From JBAWAP01 sp049589355 (GTDB taxonomy: Bacteria > Chloroflexota > Anaerolineae > VGOG01): DNA of 9,158 bases. The position numbers were made by a program, and so were the translations under genes. The stretch is taken from NCBI GenBank assembly GCA_049589355.1, contig JBAWAP010000334.1, positions 1 through 9,158 on the forward strand, written 5' to 3'. The notes under the pieces were generated by a model that searched no databases, was not told the DNA's origin, and was given only the letters and a program-made list of their open reading frames with translations. Numbering within the stretch: the first letter of the stretch is position 1; every line of letters begins with the position of its first letter. This document shows, one piece after another, positions 5,905 through 9,158 of the stretch.

Positions 5905-7447
5905 GATTGATTTCGGTATCGCCGAGGAATTCGGAGGGCTCTACAATCTGCGATTCGACGATACCAATCCCGTCAAAGAAGAAGAGGAATACGTGGACGC
6001 GATCATAGAGGACATTCGCTGGCTGGGCTTCGATTGGGAGGATCGGCTGTTCTATGCCTCGGATTACTTCGAGCAGCTCTACCAGTGGGCGGTGCAATTG
6101 ATCACAGATGGCAAGGCGTATGTGGACAGTTTGAGTCCAGAGGAAATCAAGGAGTACCGAGGGGCCTTTGGAAAGCCAGGGAAGAACAGCCCGTATCGTG
6201 ACCGTTCGGTGGAAGAGAACCTCGACCTGTTCGAGCGCATGCGGGCCGGCGAGTTCGAGGGCGGCGCCCACGTGCTTCGAGCCAAGATTGACATGACCTT
6301 TGGCAACATGAACCTGCGCGATCCGGTCATGTACCGCATCCTCCACGCAGCGCATCACCGGACAGGGAATGAGTGGTGCATCTATCCAATGTACGACTGG
6401 GCCCACGGTCAATCGGACTCTATCGAAGGGATCACCCATTCTCTCTGCTCGTCGGAATACGAAGACCATCGCCCTTTATATGACTGGTTCCTTGACCAGT
6501 TGGGGATCTACCATCCGCGGCAGATCGAGTTCGCCCGCCTTGATCTCAGTTTCACCGTACTGCATAAGCGAAGGCTTATTCAACTGGTGCAACGCGGGCA
6601 CGTCAACGGCTGGGACGATCCACGGATGCCGACACTGTCGGGTATGCGGCGACGGGGCTACACGCCAGAAGCCATCCGAAGCTTCTGCGATCGCATCGGA
6701 GTGGCCAAGACGGATAGCATCGTTGATATCGCCCTGCTGGAGCACTGCGTCCGCGAGGATTTGAACAAGCATGCTCCGCGGGTGTTCGGTGTGCTGCACC
6801 CTCTCAAGGTGGTCATCGTGAACTATCCGGAGGACCTGGTGGAGGAGATGGAGTGCATCAACAATCCGGAGGATGACAGCATGGGGACGCGGAAGGTCCC
6901 CTTCTCACGGGTGCTGTACATCGAACGAGAGGATTTTCGCGAGGACCCGCCGAAAAAGTGGTTCCGTCTGGCCCCCGGTCGCGAGGTGCGGCTACGATAC
7001 GCCTACTACGTCACTTGCGTGGACGTGGTCAAGGACGAACAGGGCGAAGTGGTCGAGCTGCACTGCACCTATGATCCGGAGACGCGAGGTGGTTGGGCTC
7101 CCGACGGACGCCAGGTCAGGGGAACGTTGCACTGGGTTTCGGCCGATCGCTCGCTCGAAGCAGAGATACGCCTGTACGACCGCCCCTTCTCCGTAGAAAA
7201 CCCGCTCGATGTGGAAGAGGGCGAGGATTTCACAGCTAACCTGAATCCCAACTCGCTGGAGATTCTGACCTCGTGCCACGTTGAGCCAAGTCTGGCAGGT
7301 GCAGCACCAGGAAGCCGATACCAGTTCGAGAGGCAAGGCTACTTCTGCGTGGATCCGGATTCGGCCGATGGGAAACTGGTGTTCAATCGGACGGTGTCGT
7401 TGCGTGATACCTGGGCCAAGATCGAGGAGATGCAGAAGGAGGATTAG
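5753..7447 (+). CDS. glnS: Glutaminyl-tRNA synthetase
   Basis: The enzyme attaches glutamine to tRNA-Gln using ATP, in the cytoplasm. At 564 residues it is about the length of the E. coli enzyme. It has the GlnRS-type signature P-P-E-P-N-G-Y-L-H-I-G-H-A-K (HIGH = 43-46), F-D-D-T-N-P (68-73), the core W-C-I-Y-P-M-Y-D-W (208-216) with G-I-T-H-S-L-C shortly after, W-D-D-P-R-M-P-T (287-294), and a C-terminal beta-barrel anticodon-binding half from about 345. The second class I motif reads V-L-H-K-R (269-273), with His271 where Ser is usual. ATG 5753 is supported by GGGAG eight bases upstream. The gene lies 28 bases after hepT; whether it has its own promoter inside hepT is not visible. Its 5' end is duplicated at 4376. 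tRNA-Gln genes or remnants and gltX lie just downstream, forming a charging locus. Confidence 0.97.
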   Translation: MTTNDSERPSDFIRDAVKEDLRTNRFGGRVHTRFPPEPNGYLHIGHAKAIWIDFGIAEEFGGLYNLRFDDTNPVKEEEEYVDAIIEDIRWLGFDWEDRLFYASDYFEQLYQWAVQLITDGKAYVDSLSPEEIKEYRGAFGKPGKNSPYRDRSVEENLDLFERMRAGEFEGGAHVLRAKIDMTFGNMNLRDPVMYRILHAAHHRTGNEWCIYPMYDWAHGQSDSIEGITHSLCSSEYEDHRPLYDWFLDQLGIYHPRQIEFARLDLSFTVLHKRRLIQLVQRGHVNGWDDPRMPTLSGMRRRGYTPEAIRSFCDRIGVAKTDSIVDIALLEHCVREDLNKHAPRVFGVLHPLKVVIVNYPEDLVEEMECINNPEDDSMGTRKVPFSRVLYIEREDFREDPPKKWFRLAPGREVRLRYAYYVTCVDVVKDEQGEVVELHCTYDPETRGGWAPDGRQVRGTLHWVSADRSLEAEIRLYDRPFSVENPLDVEEGEDFTANLNPNSLEILTSCHVEPSLAGAAPGSRYQFERQGYFCVDPDSADGKLVFNRTVSLRDTWAKIEEMQKED

Positions 7448-7454
7448 AGAAAAG

Positions 7455-7488
7455 AAGAGAGGCTCTGCCGCTAAGGAGGGCCTCTCTT
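7455..7488 (+). terminator. Hairpin after glnS, weak terminator
   Basis: A 9-bp perfect stem AAGAGAGGC (7455-7463) / GCCTCTCTT (7480-7488) begins 7 bases after the glnS stop. It is followed by TTGGG rather than a T-run, so termination would be inefficient or Rho-assisted. Confidence 0.5.
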
Positions 7489-7491
7489 GGG

Positions 7492-7519
7492 TATTGGATA
7501 TTGGATTATTGGGTATTGG
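7492..7519 (+). repeat. Four TATTGG tandem motifs
   Basis: TATTGG occurs at 7492, 7499, 7507 and 7514, spaced 7, 8 and 7 bases. The last one overlaps the CCA end of the tRNA remnant. It is a short degenerate microsatellite-like stretch with no visible function. Confidence 0.6.
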
Positions 7520-7558
7520 CTGGGGGACGAGGATTCGAACCTCGGCTTACGGATTCAA
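7517..7558 (-). pseudogene. 3' half of a tRNA-Gln(UUG) gene
   Basis: On the minus strand this reads anticodon U-U-G, the 3' side of the anticodon stem (TCCGT), a variable loop, the T-arm (CGAGG / TTCGAAT / CCTCG), acceptor strand TCCCCCA, discriminator G and an encoded CCA. The 31 bases at 7517-7547 are identical to 8276-8306 of the intact tRNA-Gln(CUG). Similarity stops at the anticodon itself: the invariant U33 is C, and no matching 5' half (which would carry ACGGA) is found in the following bases. A tRNA half broken in the anticodon loop is typical of an integrase attachment site; simple decay is the alternative. Confidence 0.75.
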
Positions 7559-7662
7559 GCCCTCAAGAGGGTCTAATAGAGTATTCTAACTGCAGAATAT
7601 GCCAAGCTTGACCGAGAAGCAGATGAGTAAGAACAGAGAGTGCTGATCACTCGCCCTGAAAT

Positions 7663-7691
7663 TTGACAAATAGGCTCATTTGTTGTACTAT
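7663..7691 (+). promoter_or_regulatory. Sigma70-type promoter for a small RNA
   Basis: A perfect TTGACA (7663-7668) and TACTAT (7686-7691) stand 17 bases apart. The predicted start is near 7698. There is no plus-strand protein gene downstream; only the structured RNA follows. Confidence 0.75.
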
Positions 7692-7697
7692 ATCTAT

Positions 7698-7790
7698 AGA
7701 TCGGGTGGCTAGGTGCCTCCACCGGTAGCCAATCCGGGGATGTGAGCCTAGCTGCGAGCGCCATAATACAGGCGCCCACCCGTTCTTTTC
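7698..7790 (+). ncRNA. Unassigned structured small RNA (three-way junction)
   Basis: Directly after the promoter lies a compact fold. Closing stem P1 is CGGGTGG (7702-7708) with CCACCCG (7776-7782). P2 is CTAGG (7709-7713) with CCTAG (7747-7751), enclosing a hairpin TCC-A-CCGG (7718-7725) / CCGGGGA (7734-7740). P3 is GCGCC (7758-7762) with GGCGC (7771-7775). P1 is followed by TTCTTTTCATTTT, terminator-like. GGTGG (7704-7708) could alternatively pair with CCACC (7719-7723), so two folds may compete. It is not recognisable as SRP RNA (no GGAAGGAAGCA core), 6S RNA, tmRNA, RNase P RNA, a T-box or a common riboswitch. It runs toward a convergent minus-strand gene, so it is more likely a standalone RNA, possibly also antisense to that gene's 3' end. 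The 7559-7662 stretch before it holds nothing else that I can support. Confidence 0.5.
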
Positions 7791-7800
7791 ATTTTGACCC

Positions 7801-8178
7801 TCAACAAAACCTCAGCAACTCCTCCACTGTGACTAGCTTATCGGGCCTACGTTTTCCCCTGCGCGTCAACCAGGCTAGACTGTGAGCTAGCGCTCCTTTT
7901 CCCACCTGTTCAAAGCTAATAGCCTCTCCTGGAAAATCAGGTACTCGTTGCCGAATAAGGCGAAGGTGATGATCCTCAAGAAGCAAAAAGACACCCACAG
8001 CGAACATACGAGCGGTAATCATACCCGGTTTCACACCCCGGGCTCGCAACTCCCGCTGGCAAGTTCGCTTCACTTTAGCCGAGATGAGGATGGCCCGGTG
8101 GATATGGTCTGAGAAGGCCAAGACTGTATCCCAGCTCATCTGTTCGATCTTGCCGCTTTGGTCAACTTCGATATGCAT
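7801..8178 (-). CDS. Hypothetical protein, 125 residues
   Basis: A small soluble protein, not recognised. The N-terminus carries I-E-V-D-Q-S-G-K-I-E and then D-T-V-L-A-F-S-D. These two Asp-containing segments recall the opening strands of RNase H-like or actin-like folds; I have an impression of similar uncharacterised proteins in thermophilic bacteria and archaea, but cannot name the family. A basic central part follows (K-V-K-R-T-C-Q-R-E-L-R-A-R), then a hydrophobic strand F-A-V-G-V-F-L-L-L. There is no signal peptide or membrane helix. No Shine-Dalgarno lies at the expected distance; instead a promoter-like pair ends 6 bases before ATG, so a leaderless message is possible. It lies between a structured RNA on the other strand and the tRNA-Gln terminator, within what may be the remains of an element inserted at tRNA-Gln. 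Confidence 0.65.
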   Translation of the reverse strand: MHIEVDQSGKIEQMSWDTVLAFSDHIHRAILISAKVKRTCQRELRARGVKPGMITARMFAVGVFLLLEDHHLRLIRQRVPDFPGEAISFEQVGKGALAHSLAWLTRRGKRRPDKLVTVEELLRFC

Positions 8179-8184
8179 GGGGCT

Positions 8185-8213
8185 ATTCTATCACCGATAT
8201 GGCTTTCAGGCAA
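8185..8213 (-). promoter_or_regulatory. Promoter-like pair for the hypothetical gene, possibly leaderless
   Basis: On the minus strand TTGCCT (8213-8208) and TAGAAT (8190-8185) are 17 bases apart. The ATG begins 6 bases after the -10 box, about where transcription would start. Confidence 0.45.
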
Positions 8214-8225
8214 GGGCCTATCAGC

Positions 8226-8262
8226 CAAACACAAAAGCCCCAGTCTTGGCGGCTAGGGCTTT
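8226..8262 (-). terminator. Rho-independent terminator of tRNA-Gln
   Basis: On the minus strand AAAGCCCTAG (8262-8253) pairs with CTGGGGCTTT (8243-8234), ten pairs including one G-U. The loop is 9 bases, and TTGTGTTT follows. It begins 13 bases after the encoded CCA. Confidence 0.8.
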
Positions 8263-8275
8263 GATATAGCAACAC

Positions 8276-8349
8276 TGGCTGGGGGACGAGGATTCGAACC
8301 TCGGCTGACGGTTCCAGAGACCGCTGTCCTGCCGCTAGACGATCCCCCA
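8276..8349 (-). tRNA. trnQ: tRNA-Gln (anticodon CUG), CCA encoded
   Basis: All arms can be drawn on the minus strand: acceptor TGGGGGA (8349-8343) with TCCCCCA, D-stem GTCT/GGAC, anticodon stem GCGGT/ACCGT with loop CTCTGGA (anticodon CTG, U33 present), variable loop CAGC, and T-arm CGAGG-TTCGAAT-CCTCG. Then come discriminator G and genomic CCA (8278-8276). The weak U1-A72 start and the CUG anticodon are typical for tRNA-Gln. The neighbouring glnS encodes its charging enzyme. It has its own promoter and terminator. Its 3' part is repeated at 7517-7547. Confidence 0.96.
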
Positions 8350-8359
8350 GAGTGATTAC

Positions 8360-8388
8360 ATTTTATCACATTCTCACTAACTTGGCAA
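8360..8388 (-). promoter_or_regulatory. Promoter of tRNA-Gln
   Basis: On the minus strand TTGCCA (8388-8383) and TAAAAT (8365-8360) are 17 bases apart. The expected start lies only about four bases before the tRNA 5' end, giving a very short leader. Confidence 0.78.
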
Positions 8389-8403
8389 ATGACGACGTGA
8401 TGC

Positions 8404-8444
8404 GTGAAGACGTGAAACGTGATGGTCACGTTTTACGTCTTCAC
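8404..8444. repeat. Long inverted repeat overlapping the gltX stop codon
   Basis: 19-base arms, GTGAAGACGTGAAACGTGA (8404-8422) and its near-perfect complement (8426-8444), are separated by a 3-base loop TGG; the one imperfect position is a possible G-U. The gltX stop codon (8441-8443) is inside the right arm. No T-run follows on either strand, so it is a REP/PU-like palindrome or mRNA-stabilising hairpin rather than a standard terminator. Confidence 0.8.
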
Positions 8445-9158
8445 GTTTCACTGACGAGTCCCTCCAACGCTTCCTCAGCATCATCCAGCCGCGTCAGCAC
8501 CCGCTCCCGCCCCAGGATGCTCAGCGTTCCAAAGAGGGGCGGAGCCACGTTCTTGCCCGTAACCGCCACGCGGATGATGCCGAAGAGTTGGTCAGCTTTC
8601 AAGCCTAGCTCCTCGACCAGAGCGCGGAGGGCTGTCTCCAGGGTTTCCTCCTCGAAATCGGGCAGAGCCGCCAGGATCTCCTGGGCTTTCCGCAGGACGG
8701 CCAGCGACTCTGCAGCCGTCATCTTCTTGCCCACCAGCAGCGAAGACTCATAGCTGATCCGATCAACGAAGACGAAATCAACCCACTCCACAGCGTCGGT
8801 CAGCCTCTTGAGGCGCTCCTGAATCAGGGGCACGACCTCCCTGGTCTCCTTCCTCTCCCGCAGTTCCCCCTCCTCCCTGCCCAGGCCACTAGCCAAGAAG
8901 GGAATCAGCCGCTCATACAGATCATCCTGAGTCAACTGCCGGATGTAGACGCCGTTCATCCACTCCAGCTTGTCGTAGGAGAAAGCGGCGGGCGATTTGC
9001 TCACCCCCGCCAGGTCGAATCTCTCGATGAGCTCCTGGCGGGTGAAGAACTCGGTCTTGTCGTCGTAGGCCCAGCCCACCAGGGCCAGGAAGTTCACCAT
9101 GGCCTCAGACAGATAGCCCTCCTGACGGAACTCGTGGACGGCCACCCCGCCGTGCCGC
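8441..9158 (-). CDS. gltX: Glutamyl-tRNA synthetase, C-terminal part (runs off the window)
   Basis: The enzyme charges glutamate onto tRNA-Glu. Only the last ~239 residues lie in the window. The frame enters at the right edge with R-H-G-G-V-A-V-H-E-F, the segment that normally follows the KLSKR catalytic motif in GluRS. G-Y-L-S-E-A-M-V-N-F-L-A-L-V-G-W and D-K-T-E-F-F-T follow, then the all-helical anticodon-binding half ending in a small helical bundle (G-K-N-V-A-P-P-L-F-G-T-L near the end). This is the normal C-terminus of bacterial GluRS; nothing appears broken. The 5' part with the HIGH motif is outside the window. The gene is convergent with glnS, and the stop codon lies inside a strong hairpin. 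A weak in-frame GTG at 9145 is internal and not a start. Confidence 0.95.
   Translation of the reverse strand, partial: RHGGVAVHEFRQEGYLSEAMVNFLALVGWAYDDKTEFFTRQELIERFDLAGVSKSPAAFSYDKLEWMNGVYIRQLTQDDLYERLIPFLASGLGREEGELRERKETREVVPLIQERLKRLTDAVEWVDFVFVDRISYESSLLVGKKMTAAESLAVLRKAQEILAALPDFEEETLETALRALVEELGLKADQLFGIIRVAVTGKNVAPPLFGTLSILGRERVLTRLDDAEEALEGLVSET

Noticed and set aside
5675..6469. 264-codon minus-strand frame across hepT/glnS
   Set aside because: It is antisense to two well-recognised genes and its composition follows from their codon use.
7492..7519. CRISPR-like or iteron array
   Set aside because: The units are only six bases long with one- or two-base gaps, so too short for spacers and too few for an origin.
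7573..7779. 68-codon minus-strand frame over the structured RNA and its promoter
   Set aside because: It has no ribosome binding site and no recognisable protein features; the region is better explained by a promoter and RNA on the other strand.
7698..7790. SRP RNA, T-box or riboswitch
   Set aside because: The SRP core GGAAGGAAGCA is missing, the T-box antiterminator sequence is missing, and no same-strand gene follows that a riboswitch could control.
7517..8349. Group I intron splitting tRNA-Gln(UUG)
   Set aside because: The anticodon-loop break made this worth testing, but no matching 5' half (which should carry ACGGA) precedes it, and no intron core was seen.
8352..8753. 133-codon plus-strand frame opposite gltX
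   Set aside because: It is antisense to the conserved GluRS C-terminus and Ser/Arg-rich.

Overview
The window looks like bacterial chromosome of roughly 50-60% G+C, except for one clearly AT-richer gene. Promoters are sigma70-like (TTGACx-N17-TATAAT type), Shine-Dalgarno sites are of the GGAGG type, and terminators are hairpin plus T-run. A GlnRS gene beside a GluRS gene, the intergenic repeats and the style of the small proteins would fit an uncultured Chloroflexota (Anaerolineae-like) lineage. That placement is only an impression; nothing in the window proves it.

Layout. (1) Positions 1-825 hold a 78-bp MITE-like element with IS5-type ends and a 3-bp target duplication. It sits a few bases upstream of the ribosome binding site of a secreted-peptidase/esterase-like alpha/beta hydrolase gene, which ends in a textbook terminator. 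(2) Positions 857-4281 hold a near-consensus promoter, a structured 5' leader and a large AT-rich gene for a STAND NTPase. The protein has a degenerate PD-(D/E)XK-like N-terminus, a Walker-type NTPase core and a long helical-repeat C-terminus, the architecture of antiviral STAND (Avs-like) sensors. (3) Positions 4331-5752 are a patchwork. A fossil of the end of a hepT gene is joined to a truncated copy of the first ~50 codons of glnS, followed by a ~99-bp leader, a small unknown helical protein, a second diverged copy of that leader, and an mntA-hepT (MNT/HEPN, type VII) toxin-antitoxin pair. (4) Positions 5753-7447 hold intact glnS, only 28 bases after hepT. (5) Positions 7517-8349 hold a tRNA-Gln(UUG) 3' half that breaks off in the anticodon loop, a promoter-driven three-way-junction RNA of unknown class, an unknown small minus-strand gene that may be leaderless, and an intact tRNA-Gln(CUG) with its own promoter and terminator. 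(6) Positions 8441-9158 hold the C-terminal part of gltX, on the minus strand and running off the window.

How the genes fit together. glnS, tRNA-Gln and gltX form a glutamine/glutamate charging locus, with glnS and gltX convergent. The segment just upstream of glnS appears to be a recurrent insertion or recombination spot for defence-type genes. The STAND NTPase and the MntA-HepT pair both lie there, and the repeated glnS 5' ends and the hepT tail fossil record more than one insertion or duplication. The most novel-looking items are the glnS 5' duplication with its nested leader repeats, the unassigned structured RNA near 7698-7790, and the STAND protein with its sequestrable ribosome binding site.
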